DNA of 64,000 bases from Oscheius dolichura. Its lineage: Eukaryota; Nematoda; Chromadorea; Rhabditida; Rhabditidae. The DNA lies in assembly GCA_932521035.1 (NCBI GenBank), contig OW051497.1, positions 6,200,001 to 6,264,000 on the forward strand, given 5' to 3'. Below the pieces are notes generated by a model. It did no database searches. It saw only the letters and a list, made by a program, of their open reading frames with translations, and was not told where the DNA came from. A program made the position numbers and the translations under genes. Shown piece by piece: positions 26,028 through 36,716 of the stretch (within the stretch, counting starts at the first letter, position 1; every line of letters starts with the position of its first letter).

Positions 26028-28171
26028 TCAGAAACCACGGGTTCCCTGACAATGATATGCTTCCCAATTATTGGGACAGTTATGAACAAATGTGTCTCCC
26101 AGATTTTCGATGACCACCGAGTCGCAAGGATCTGTTATTTCATCCGGACGTATCAATCCGGCTATACAAGTAGCTGTTCTGTCTAGTAGACGATGTGGAT
26201 GAGCTGCTAATCGCCACTAAAAGAGTTTTCGTGCGTCGATAGAGCCCTAACCTCATTGTTTTGAAGAAGAAGGATTGGGGCCATCCGAGTCCTCGCTCGC
26301 TTGGCACCTTGGACAGAATTGAAATCCTCCTCATCATCGGTGAGGGAAAACGCCGACATCCCGTTGTTCCATATAAATCCCAGCTTCTCTGATTTGCGAC
26401 GAGCTCCAAAACTAAACGAGATCGTCAGAACAGATGAAAATGTTAACCTCGAGTACAGAGTCGAATCAATCGACGCTACAGCCCCCGCCGAATCGGCCAC
26501 TGTTATACTGCTCTGAATGCATAAATCGTCTTAGTAGATTAATTGGTTTACAATGTCCGTAGAGTCCCCTAAGAATGAGGAAGCGGAGGTGTTTAAGTCG
26601 GAGACAAAGTTCTTGAATTCTGCTGTGGTTAGGTTAAGAGCCATCATCCTGGACTCTGGAAAGAACGTGGGATCTCCTGAATGAGGAGAACTAAGGAGAA
26701 AAGGGAAAGGACTTACCGATAGTCTGGAATGCCTTCAGGATAACATTGGAAGAAGACGTATGAGAATCTAAAGGAATACCAATAGATTGTTCTATAATCT
26801 CCGTTTACCCAATGTCAGTCGAACTCCTAGTTGATAAGCAGCGAATGCTGAAGGCGGCGGTGGCCCCGCAAGGGTGAAGTTTTCATTGAAATGCACAAAG
26901 AGAGGCTCCTCTACCGTTGACTCGTAGCTGACCATATCCAACTTAGTTATAAGGCCTCCTAAAAAGAGTTAAATTCAATTCCCACTTGTTACCTTTGCTT
27001 TTCATCTCGTTGACAATCTGGTTGGCTATGTCCCCCTTGTAGAACATATGGATGGGGTCGCGAGACTGTGCCAGCTTTCTCAGAGTATTCGCATAGTCGA
27101 TATTTTTCACGATGTCTCCTTCTTTAACGGGGGTTTGAGCTACCTCTCCCAGCAAAGTGACACTATCCGGGTGGGCATTCGTCAGCGTCACAAGCTCGGC
27201 AGTCGCGGGGTAACCTGGTAATAAAAAGCGAAATCTAACAAGTGTCTACCTCTCTCGAGAAACTCAACAGTTGGCCAGATTAGACTTTGCCAGGGGACTC
27301 GGCCGGAACCGAACTTTCGAAAACAAGAAAAAAGAGCATGAAGAGCTCCAGGGACGGCAATTGAAGCATAACCTAAAGCAGAACTTCTTAGTCTCTCTGT
27401 TCTCACCTTCATCTCGCAGTTTCGGATTGCTCGAATACGTGTTTTCAGTGACGCTTCTGGCCGACCTCACTTGTCCGTTGACTGTAACTGTCGAATTCCT
27501 GTATATAATGGTTGGTTAAGGTAGTTTGTTATGCACACCCTGTGTGAAGGAGGAGAATAAGTTCTCCGCCTAGTCCAGAAGAATGAGGATGTAGACCGCC
27601 GACACAGAAATGAGTAGCAATGGCCGCGTCAACGGCGTTTCCTCCTTGCAGAATGATATTCCTGGATAAATTTTATATGGAGCAGGCAAGAAGCATACCT
27701 TCCAATTTCGGAGCAAAATCCTATTGGGCTGCTGACTAAAACGTTTCGAAATGGGTGCGAAACAATGTTGACTGGCTTCGTTGATGGAATCACAGCGGTT
27801 GAGGTAGACGGGGAAGACGTGGTACCTAGGAGTCATGTAGCTGTCTCAGGCTCGGCTTTACTTGTAGTATAAACGTCGGAAAGAGTAGAATTCGTAATAT
27901 TTGATGGGAGTTCAGTAGTTGGCTGAATTAAATGTAAACGGTTGCTATTTTAGCTTACTCCTTCGGTTGAGATCACGGCTGATTGAGAATTTTGGATAGC
28001 TTCGAACCGGCTATCTAATAACACGAAAAAGAGAAAGGCGATAAGTGAAAGGATGACTACCACTATGGCACCAGCAAGCCATCGCAGCCCCCTGTAAGTT
28101 AATTTCATAAAGAAAGAGCAAAGAACTAGCCGCCGTCGCACGTCGTGAATATTTTCACTCGGTCGATGCAT
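26028..28171 (-). CDS. Membrane-anchored gamma-glutamyltransferase-like protein, predicted inactive
   Basis: Starting at ATG 28169-28171 and ending at TGA 26028-26030, about ten exons encode a short cytosolic head, one membrane span (LAGAIVVVILSLIAFLFFVL), a Thr/Ser stalk and a GGT fold: PIGFCSEIGR, GGNAVDAAIATHFCVG, IAVPGALHAL, LIWPTVEFLERG, HMFYKGDIANQIV, then SITVADSAGAVASI, FIWNNGMSAF and ARTRMAPILL. Topology and order match type II gamma-glutamyltransferases, which cleave and transfer glutamyl groups of glutathione. The nucleophile Thr that opens the small subunit is replaced: active enzymes read G/N-T-x-H-x-S-V, here D-I-S-S-I-T-V across the splice at 26552/26512. The Met-Asp-Asp-Phe loop is M-S-A-F, and the two oxyanion Ser before Met-x-Pro-T are Thr-Arg. 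So catalysis and self-processing are not expected. C-terminal part ends CQGTRGF. Confidence 0.85.
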
Positions 28172-29289
28172 ACCAGAAAATCATGGATACAGTTATGTGC
28201 CTCTAAATGGACAGGTAAATATTAGGAGGTTTAAGGAAGGAGATTAATTGAAAGTGTTCCGGGAGAACCAGGCAAAATGTTACATCTGAAGAAAACAGCT
28301 GTTGACCACCGAGAACTGGGAAGTTGAAAGCAACCGGTGGGTGAGCAGCGGCTAATTGGGACAAATTGATGAAACAGTTTTTCTCGTGGTCAGCACGATG
28401 TACGAGAAGCGCAGTTGTTCCAAAGGCGGAGCAGCTTCTACGGGAGGATTTATGTGCACTTTCATGACACTTAAACAACTGACACCTGTTATCTCTGCGT
28501 TTCAAAACGGAAAAAGGCGGATCTTTTAAAGATTGTTGGTCACTGAAAAGTTTTTAACAGGAAAGATGACACCAGTCAAAACATACGTTTTTATCTGGTA
28601 AAAGTTATAAAATACAAGATTATCGGATTTCTTTAAGAGTTGTGTTAATTACGGATATTACATAATGAAATACAATAAAGTCGCCTTTTTATTTGTCCTT
28701 CAACATTCATTTGTGTTAACAATTGTGTCTTCCAGGTCCCATTTCCTTCTTTATTCCGCTAAAGCGACTAGACGCAGCTAGAACGGGTCTTGCCACGAAA
28801 GGAACTGATGACTGCTGAAAGTCACACGTGAATTGTAAAAAGCATCTAGTTAACTGTGTATTAGTCTATTTTGCATAATTTTTCACTTCGTCGTGATAGC
28901 AGTACTTTATCCAATATTATTTTACATAGATGGTGCAACTTCTATGCTGCTGGCCCTGCTTATTCCGTCATTTAGTCCAGCGGAAGTCATAAAGCTTCCT
29001 TTAGAGCAGTTTCAAAAGCATTCACAGATCCATGTTTCTAAAAGTGTTCACTTAAATTATCGTTTAAATTAAAGCGCTTCGCCAAAAGCTCTAGCTTTTC
29101 GCTTTCGTTTTATACCGTGGGAAACCGGCCCATATGGCTTTCGATTTGTCATCATAGTGTCGAAATCTTCTTCTAGATGATTCTACGTCATCCTCCTTTT
29201 TGCTTATATATCCCTCGCCTAACCTCAGTGCAGTATATTTTCCCTCTTCTCCTTATTTTCCATTGATTATTCCAAGTATTTAGTTCGTG
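28172..29289. other. Divergent promoter region of GGT-like gene and aip-1
   Basis: The two flanking genes start in opposite directions from this 1.1-kb stretch. It is A/T-rich. A minus-strand open frame at 28203-28505 has no family or splice support. The aip-1 proximal part carries a TATA box and an imperfect heat-shock element. Confidence 0.45.
29171..29210 (+). promoter_or_regulatory. Candidate heat-shock element and TATA box of aip-1
   Basis: TTC-TA-GAT-GA-TTC at 29171-29183 fits the HSF repeat (TTCnnGAAnnTTC) with one mismatch, and a TACGTCA word overlaps its end at 29184-29190. TATATA at 29205-29210 lies 80 nt before the ATG. The worm homologue aip-1 is stress and arsenite inducible, which suits this arrangement, but the match is by eye. 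Confidence 0.35.
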
Positions 29290-30063
29290 ATGGCTGAATT
29301 TCCTTCGCTCGGTGAGCACTGTGCTTACGCCGAATGCAAACGATTAGGTAGGAGCTATTTCGTTTACTTCAGCAATATTTCTTTATAAATTTGAAACATT
29401 TATATCTTTCAGATTATTTGCCGATGAGGTGTAATGCCTGTAACTCGAATTATTGCAAGGAGCACCTTCGCTACGAGGAGCATCACTGCCCGAAGTCCTA
29501 TACCAAGGTATGCATCCATCTTCCTTCCATTTCATAATTGTATTTGTTTCAGAATGTTGTAGTTCCTCAGTGCCCTTTATGCAATAAACCGATCCCTGTT
29601 CCGAAAGGGTTGGAGCCTGACTATGTGGTACGCCTGATTTCCTATCCTTTCATCCAGTTTCCACTATTCAGATAAATGAGCATATCAATATGAATTGTGA
29701 AATCAAGAAGAAGGAGAAAGCATTCAAAAATAGATGTACAAAAGATGGATGCAAAAAGAAGGAGCTTATCCCGGTGATGTGTCCCGAGTGCAAGGAGAAC
29801 TACTGTCTTGGCCATCGACATCCTCAAGACCATAACTGCAGAGGTCTGAATCCCCACGCGAAAGCTGCGTAAGTCTTCCTTTTTTATTTTCTTTATTATG
29901 ATCTTTCTATTTTAGGGCTGCTGCTATGGCAAGAAATAGAGCCAACATGAGTGCAGACATGGACTTGGCACTTGCGATCCAGCTGTCTCAGGAAGAAGAA
30001 GATAGACGACTGGCTCAGCGGCTCCAAACTGAAATCAACAGGCAAGCACAGAGGGCCTATTGA
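29290..30063 (+). CDS. aip-1: AN1-type zinc-finger protein AIP-1 / ZFAND2
   Basis: Five exons (29290-29347, 29413-29507, 29553-29627, 29672-29868, 29916-30063) give 190 residues. Two AN1 zinc fingers are visible: the first around HCAYAECKRLDYLPMRCNAC, CKEHLRYEEHHC; the second around CTKDGCKKKELIPVMCPEC, CLGHRHPQDHNC. The spacer CPLCNKPIPVPKG is typical of ZFAND2. A ubiquitin-interacting motif (MDLALAIQLSQEEEDR) lies near the C-terminus. The protein associates with the 26S proteasome, raising its activity under arsenite and proteotoxic stress. The order and length match worm AIP-1. The gene is complete with all zinc ligands. AATAAA at 30346-30351. Confidence 0.95.
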
Positions 30064-30345
30064 TGCCTGCGTTGATTTCAGTGGACCCTCCACCCAGTCC
30101 GCCCCTTCCAAATGTATTATCACCTGAATATGGAATCACTTGGACATCTTCTCATGTATCGAAGATATACTGTTTCCCCCCTTGCATATCCGATCTCTTC
30201 CACTATCCTCTTTCTTGTTCTTTTTGTGATATTAGGTATACGTTTCTTTTACGGGCTCATTTCTTTTTTCGGTTCTTATGTACCTCGTCAGTTTTCCTTC
30301 AGTAGTCCTTCTCTTTCATTCTGTGATCTATACAAAGTATGACGA

Positions 30346-30351
30346 AATAAA
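30346..30351 (+). terminator. Polyadenylation signal after aip-1
   Basis: AATAAA 283 nt after the stop codon; the intervening 3' UTR is T-rich. Confidence 0.4.
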
Positions 30352-30632
30352 CGCCATCGTTTCCAAACAAAAATGTATTACTCAGGTGTACTCCTTCCCT
30401 CACTTGACTTGGAAAATCAACAGATAGCACTGCTCAAATAGAAAATTGCGTGTGAAGTTCGGTTCAGCCATCTTCCGATTGGAAACCATAGAGTAGGTTG
30501 ACCTCTAGCGCTTTTCTGCTTTCACTTTCGCTTTTCCATTTGCAAAATGAACTCGTAGCTCCGAGGAGAGTGATATCACTGTTGCACTTCAGCTCTTGCC
30601 GACTAATTCCTCTCTGATCTGGGTGGCCTCCA

Positions 30633-31962
30633 ATGAACCGAGTGGTCCTTCTACTTATCATCTTCACCACATTGTCGTCTACAGAAGATTGCATATCCTG
30701 CACGAACAGTGGTAAAAGGTGAATCATCTCTTCGTATGCTTCACACTGTACACATAGGTGGTGTACCGATACTAATTGGAAAACAAAATGCCATACCGGT
30801 GAAGAGAACTGTCTGTGCTTATCAGATATAACGGTAATATTGATGTAACAATGCACTGCCGTATCTTTAGATCCCGGCAAATTGCCCCGTTGCACCGAAG
30901 GCTTCGTATAAGTACAACGAGAGTTTTGCTAAGTATGTGGCCACACCACTGATAGCTGCTGTATACGTAGATGATCCAACTCCATGCCTCCGGTAGGCTC
31001 TTCTCTTGTCAATCAGTTGCAATTCGACATTTACAGGAGTAAACTGTCGACTGCTATCCTCTACCGGAACCTTTATGTTCAATGTCATGATGGAGAATCA
31101 AGTGCATTATTCAGTGGATGTAGTACTTAGAAAGACCTTTCAGACTCGACCTGCCACGCGTATATTGCTTATGATGAACGGAGCAAAGCCATTATCGTCG
31201 TATTTGAAGGCACAAATGGGAGACAACAGTGGATAGATGAACTGTCTTCCTTCTTCGTGTATTGATATGGATATATCTAACAATCTGAGCTTAGAACCAA
31301 AGAGCCGTTCTTCGATAGTGGCCGTGTCTATGCTTATTTCTCTCATGCTTTCTACTACCTATGGAACGGTGGTCTTCAATCAGCTGTGCTCGACCTAAAA
31401 AGCCGCTATCCTAATTACCAACTATGGGTAAAATTAGCGCATATGGTTTACAGTCATTCAGGCACTTGGGCATTCTCTTGGTGCTTCAATTTGCTCAGTT
31501 TTTGCTTCTCACGTCGTAAAAACAGGAGTATATAAACCAGAAAAGGTGAAGCTCGTAACGTTTGGACAACCAAGAACGGGTGATATGAACTTTGCCCTCT
31601 GGCATGACAAAACAGTCGGTTCTTCTGAAGTTAGACACGTGTTTCCTGTTTTAGTTCTTGTACTCTTACCGCGTAGTCCACAAACAGGACCCAGTGCCGC
31701 ATGTGCCTCCAATGATTGGTGCAGACAATGTGTTCCACCACAGATATGAAGTTTGGTAGGACATTTATCTACAAAAATAGATGCCTTCAGGTACAATAAC
31801 GACATGAAAGATGGCGATCCCTATTCTATTTGCGAAGAAGCCGATGGAAAGTACTGCAGTAATACCCAATCCGACGCAGTCTGGCAAGATCACCTCAGCT
31901 ACTTTGATAAGGATATTACAAACACTTGGCCAAAGGCCGGTTGCCCCGATTTAAATACATGA
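30633..31962 (+). CDS. Secreted class 3 lipase with Cys-rich head (lipase 2)
   Basis: Nine exons (30633-30718, 30758-30833, 30871-30992, 31037-31101, 31135-31258, 31295-31427, 31462-31614, 31655-31755, 31791-31962) give 343 residues. After a signal peptide (MNRVVLLLIIFTTLSS) comes a Cys-rich head (EDCISCTNSG, RWCTDTNWKTKCHTG, CLCLSD), as in several worm Lipase_3 proteins, then IIVVFEGTN, the elbow WALGHSLGASIC with catalytic Ser, FGQPRTGDMNF, Asp in HKQDPVPHVP and His in DHLSYF. It should act on lipids outside the cell. The usual FRGT is FEGT and the elbow GHSLGG is GHSLGA, so substrate handling may differ. The exon at 31037 has alternative splice readings; the one chosen keeps the family VQCH cysteine. 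Its stop lies 24 nt from the convergent stop at 31986. Confidence 0.88.
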
Positions 31963-31985
31963 ACATCGAAGGAGTAAAGGTTTAT

Positions 31986-32579
31986 TTACTTCCCTACTTG
32001 GTAGGGACAGCATTCGTTATTTGCATTGCATCTATAATTGTCCGGGCACTGTAGGTTCACACAGGGGCCGATGCTCGTTCCATAGGCGCAACGACAACAG
32101 ATATTGTTAGACGTACACAAGAAACCAGCGTCACATATACTGCCAGAGCGACAGTAACCGCCAGACACTTCACGGCCTCCGCACACGGGGGCAGGACGGC
32201 TCGTTGTTGTCGCCGGAGGATTATTGGATGCCTAGACCAACCGGAGTTAAAATGACTGAATTCCACCTACCCTACAACATCCATTTTGGCAACTCCATTG
32301 CGAGTTGAACTGACGGCAATACTGGGTAGTTGAGCATTGTCTTTGGCAAGTGTTGCAGTTGTTACAGTTGTTGTTACAGGCTAAAGATACTTTAAGCCAA
32401 AACGACAGAATAAACTTACGAGTGTAGGAAAGGTACTGATTGGGGTAGCTGCCACATAGATAATAGAATGAATAGCTCTGTCGTTTGTCTCGAAGTTGAA
32501 TGGCTGTTTCGGCGTTTGCCGGAGAAACGTCGACTGCAGCGACGCTGTAGAAGAGAGAAACCAAACTCAAAAGAAGCAT
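31986..32579 (-). CDS. Secreted Cys-rich protein with paired CC motifs
   Basis: Three minus-strand exons (32420-32579, 32271-32380, 31986-32231) give 171 residues. A signal peptide (MLLLSLVSLFYSVAAV) precedes a dibasic DKR site, then Cys-dense modules: CNNNCNNCNTC, CQNGCCR, CGGREVSGGYC, CDAGFLC, NICCRCAYG, CPDNYRC and ECCPYQ. The repeated C-x(5-7)-C...C-C spacing resembles nematode lustrin/EB-like secreted modules. The function is unknown; structural matrix or defence roles are possible. A TTTC-rich acceptor is not visible before the ATG. The stop codon is part of TAAATAAA, so an AATAAA poly(A) signal begins inside the stop region, implying almost no 3' UTR. The gene is convergent with lipase 2, with 23 nt between stops. 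Confidence 0.8.
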
Positions 32580-35500
32580 GTCGCTTGTCCGAGGGAAACT
32601 GTTGGCACGGTTTAAATACAGCGAACACTATGCAAACATTCTTCGATGTTGTAAGTTAAAGACCAATTCCCGGCCATGGTGACGATTACGAAGCAGCTCC
32701 TTGCAAATATCATGTCACAGATCAAATATAGTATACGGGGGTGTCCTATACTCTGCCAGGAATAGTCTAGACATGCTCAGAGTACATACTTTTTGTAGTT
32801 TCTCCACTTTCCTAGACTCATAACAGCTATAAAAGTGTTCACAGGGAGAAGCCCCTTTTCTTCGTAGACTGCACTTTCCCTGTCTAGCTTGATATATCCT
32901 AATGACACTGGTTCTTTAAACGTGCACAACCAAAACTCTAGCAGCTTTTGATTTTCCGAGTTCCGAAATCCTGGCAAGAACTGAGTAAACAGGAGATGGT
33001 AGCCGCCCTTGGCACACCCCCTTCTCTCTCCCTGATCTCTATCGAAGGGATCTTTTTTTCTCCGTTGCCAACGGGTCGGAAACGAAAAGAGGAAATATTC
33101 CATGACGTCCGATTTAACATTCCTTTCGATAGTGGATGGATCACCTGTTTCTTTTGAACACACTTGGGCATCCCGCTGTGAAGTCAACCGTTAGTCTAAA
33201 TTCGAGACATCCCTAACATGAAATCTATCTAATTTTCGCGGGCTGACTGGGCAGGTTTTCAAGTGAAAGCCCTGACCTCCCCGAAGAGGAGACTATACGC
33301 TTATAATTCAGTCTAATCATAGCCACAGATCGAAAACTGGAGCCAGTTGGTTGACGCTACTTGTAGCCTTTAGATAGCCCAATCGGCTAAGCTGCATCGC
33401 GTTCAAATGGCTGCCATTATGTTATTTTTGTAGCGAAAAGTTTTCTTCTAAAAGCTTTCCCCATCATCTATGCCAGTTTTCCGCCCTGACGCAGGTGTGG
33501 CCAATGGTGAAAGGCTCTGATAAAATACGCCAGGAAGGTTTCAGCGGAAACTGGCTAAACGGCAGTCAACAGAACATATTTTTGTCTGCCAATTGGCATT
33601 TGCCGACAGCTACTGTGAAAAAGTTGAATCACAAGAAACGAAAGGACCGGAGATAAGTTTACCTCGAGCCAGACAAAGATCGTGCCCACGTAATGCACTC
33701 CCTTTGTCTCACCTGCCGCAAAAGCTTAGGATGTTGCACGGGATAAGGAAGATTAAATCTTGATGTGTCTCGCAGGTGAAATTAATGGCTGAAAGAAGAA
33801 GCAACTTTATCCAGTAAAGTATCCTTATTTCCTAAGCAAATCCTACCCGGATGCGGTAACGGTTTGACTTTCCCTCCGGCTACTCCTCATGAATGAAAAA
33901 CCTGCCATTCGGCGAAGAAAATCCGTGCGAAACTGTGTCAATGAGGACGGCAGACCTCGTTTAATCCTCAGGAGGCGGAAGTAAGACACACTAAGGGTTG
34001 TGAGTCCAAGGTGTTAAGGAGGTCACCCAAACTATGGAGAGCACGAAAGAGAGCAAAAGAACCATCCTAATAAACATTGGGTGACTATATGTAAAAGATG
34101 CCCTTTGTTTTCAGCGAAACTCCTTTTCACTTTCAATAATGTTTTGCTTGGCTTTGACAAAAACTTGACAAGACGTCCTGGCTTCATTCCCTTGTAGAAC
34201 AGTTCCTCGGCATCAGAATTTCTCTAAATCTCCCCTTCACCAGCGAACACTAGGCGTTCATATCCGGCTAAGCTCCGCCCCATTCTGTAGATCGTCGCAG
34301 CCTGCTAAGCGCTCTATGCCTGTCCATGCCGTCTCCCACATGGACTAGCATGTTACTTCGGGCAATTCCTATATTACTGGCATTTTGCCATCTGGCCTTA
34401 ACGGTAAGTACGACTTTTTCCGTTTTCTACAATATCCTAATTATGAGCACCAGTCAAACTTTACGAGACCTCCTTAGGCAAGCCTCTTACGGAGTTTTGA
34501 TCAAAATTTCGCCTTCTCCTTCTCATAGTAGCAGTATTTCCTCACCTTTGACTCCAATCCTACCAGTAATAGTTCATGTCTACCAGTCAGCCACTTCTTT
34601 GTTCATTTCCCAGCAAGGCGTAAGACTTGTTAGTTCGTATCCATCACATGAGGCTCTTCTAGCAGGGGCTTCCATTTTTGCTCTAAAAGAGCGTTCTATG
34701 TTGAGTCGCACCATTTTTTGTGATGTATTTCTGTGTTTTTATCTTATCCTATCGTAGAGTCTCTAAAAACTGAAAAGAGCGAAACAGACATTCGCGCTTT
34801 CCCAAGGCTGCTCCAATTTTCCTAGTATGCGGTTTTATCGCGATTTATTGTTCGAATGGAAAACGAAATTATCACCAAAAAGAATCTCTGGGTCGAAAAA
34901 TTAAGCAATCCTTGCCGGCCACTATTTTTCAGGGTAGTTTTGTCTCAAACCCTATGAGGAACTAGATGCAGACCGCGGCGCTAAGCATCAAGTGTTCTCC
35001 TCAAGACCAATTGGTCATTTCTAGTGCTTTAATAGAAAAATGAATCTATTTTGCCATTGGAAATCTCAACAACTGGTAGAAAAACATGTTCCTCTGCATA
35101 TTTTTGGCCGCAGACATCAAGGAACAACTTCCATTTAGCGCCTCTTTGCCTGAAACAAAAAAGGAACTAATTCTCACTCTTTGCACTTTATGTTCAATAA
35201 AATCTGAACGTTTTTTTCTTTTCCCTTTTGATCGGAACAATTTCCATTCATCGTTCCACAGTCATGGTCATCTCTCACACTTTTTTAACCTCCGAGCTGG
35301 ATTGATAATAGAGATGAATGCTGGTATCACTCCCGGATTGGTCACACTCAGGTGTCGCTATCCCTTCTCTCCTTTTATTTCTCCTAACCAAGAATCCGGT
35401 GTGATCGCGCTCGATATCGTCTGAAGTCGAGCAGGTTAGTCCCGATCGGGCCAAACTTTCTCTCATTTGAGGGAAAACCGGCGGAAATCGATGCGCGACC

Positions 35501-36716
35501 GTAACCAATAGCCTTTACCTTTTCACTTCATTTCGTACGGACATTGACAGGCATTCCGCGTATGACCTCAGTGAGACAATTAACTTCCCGATTCATTGTT
35601 ACTTTCGCCCTTTAAATTTCACTTTTCACAATTTGAGGCAGAGAAAGTGCGAACGTTCTGATCCGCATTAACGTCGGGATATGCGAGAGCGACCCTATAA
35701 ACTCCGAAGAAACTTTCGGCTAAACCGGCGAATGTGACACAGGAGGAAAGCTGTATGACTCTATCCCTCCGAAGCTTGTTCTTTTAATTATTTTTCGGTT
35801 TTTTAAAGAAGTTTATCTGGTGAATTAATTGAATCAGCAACAACGATAAAACAAGGCACGCCGATCCAGAACCATCCCCTCTGCTGATATTTCCTCGGAG
35901 ACTTTGCGAAACCGTTTGGAATCCTCTCAGTATTGTGAGGAAGGGTGCATTGCGTAGACGGTCAATCTCCTATGGCAAGCGCCCTGTGTCCAGTTGTGTG
36001 AAGACTGGTTCACACTCGATCGGCCACGAGAAGCCCAAGAAAACCACCATCGGGGGCATATAAATGGCTTCATTAGTAGAGTCGAGAAAAACGTAGTAAT
36101 TGCCTGGGAACAATCAGCTAAGGGATTCGAGAATGGTTCAGTTTCAGGACGAGGGAGTGACGCAGCTTGTCTCGGCGCCATCAAGGTTTCACCAGTACAG
36201 ACGACTTTTTGGAATTAGGCGGCTCAAGGTTTTTCACTGTCTAGGATCTTCGCTAATAATGAGATTGTAGCCAATCACACCGTTGGCGCCTCCATCATCT
36301 GAGCATCGGGCTAATCCAGTCAGGAGACAGCAGCCACGAAATTATGAAATCATAGAACTGCCCGTAAGTTCTCAGTGTGCACAGTAGAAACAGGGGCATA
36401 ACGGCGTTCAGACTAAAAGAGCAAAATGCTGGTAGCTATGTAAACAAATCGTGTGTTTCCCGAAGAATTACAGCTCGTTTCAAAAAGACACACGATATTT
36501 GCAATAGCCAGAGTTCTTTCTAAAAATATTTGCATGTCTACAACTTGTTGACGAGGGTCGCCCGTGGCTTACATCTACAACATCCTCTGCCCTCAATCCT
36601 CTTTTTCGTGGAGTGACTTCCCCCGCTGTGTTCTTCCCCCTTGCGCGCTAAAATTGTGCCAGAATTCTAATCTGATTGCCCCAGCGGGGATTTTCCCGCG
36701 TTTGTTAATAATTGAC
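32580..36716. other. Long intergenic stretch, little coding support
   Basis: Several open frames of 60-140 codons occur but lack family resemblance and consistent splicing. One candidate at 34335-34388 reads a signal-peptide-like MLLRAIPILLAFCHLALT ending at a GTAAGT donor, but I could not find a convincing downstream exon. A 136-codon minus-strand frame at 32777-33187 has unremarkable composition. Otherwise I see nothing supportable. Confidence 0.4.

Noticed and set aside
25922-26186. Plus-strand frames over the GGT-like 3' end
   Set aside because: They are antisense shadows of the last GGT-like exon, whose minus-strand frame continues the protein in phase.
22919-28171. An operon of the GGT-like gene and RMC1
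   Set aside because: They share a strand, but the 665-bp gap is much larger than usual nematode operon spacing of about 100 bp and no spliced-leader evidence is available.
30464-31088. Minus-strand frames across the start of lipase 2
   Set aside because: The plus-strand lipase exons explain the openness; the minus text has no recognisable features.
32777-33187. A 136-codon minus-strand open frame
   Set aside because: No domain, signal peptide or splice context, and both strands are open over the same bases, as expected by chance.
34326-34757. A 143-codon plus-strand frame with a signal-peptide-like start
   Set aside because: The start is attractive and meets a GTAAGT donor, but the unspliced remainder is Ser/Thr noise and no downstream exon joins convincingly.
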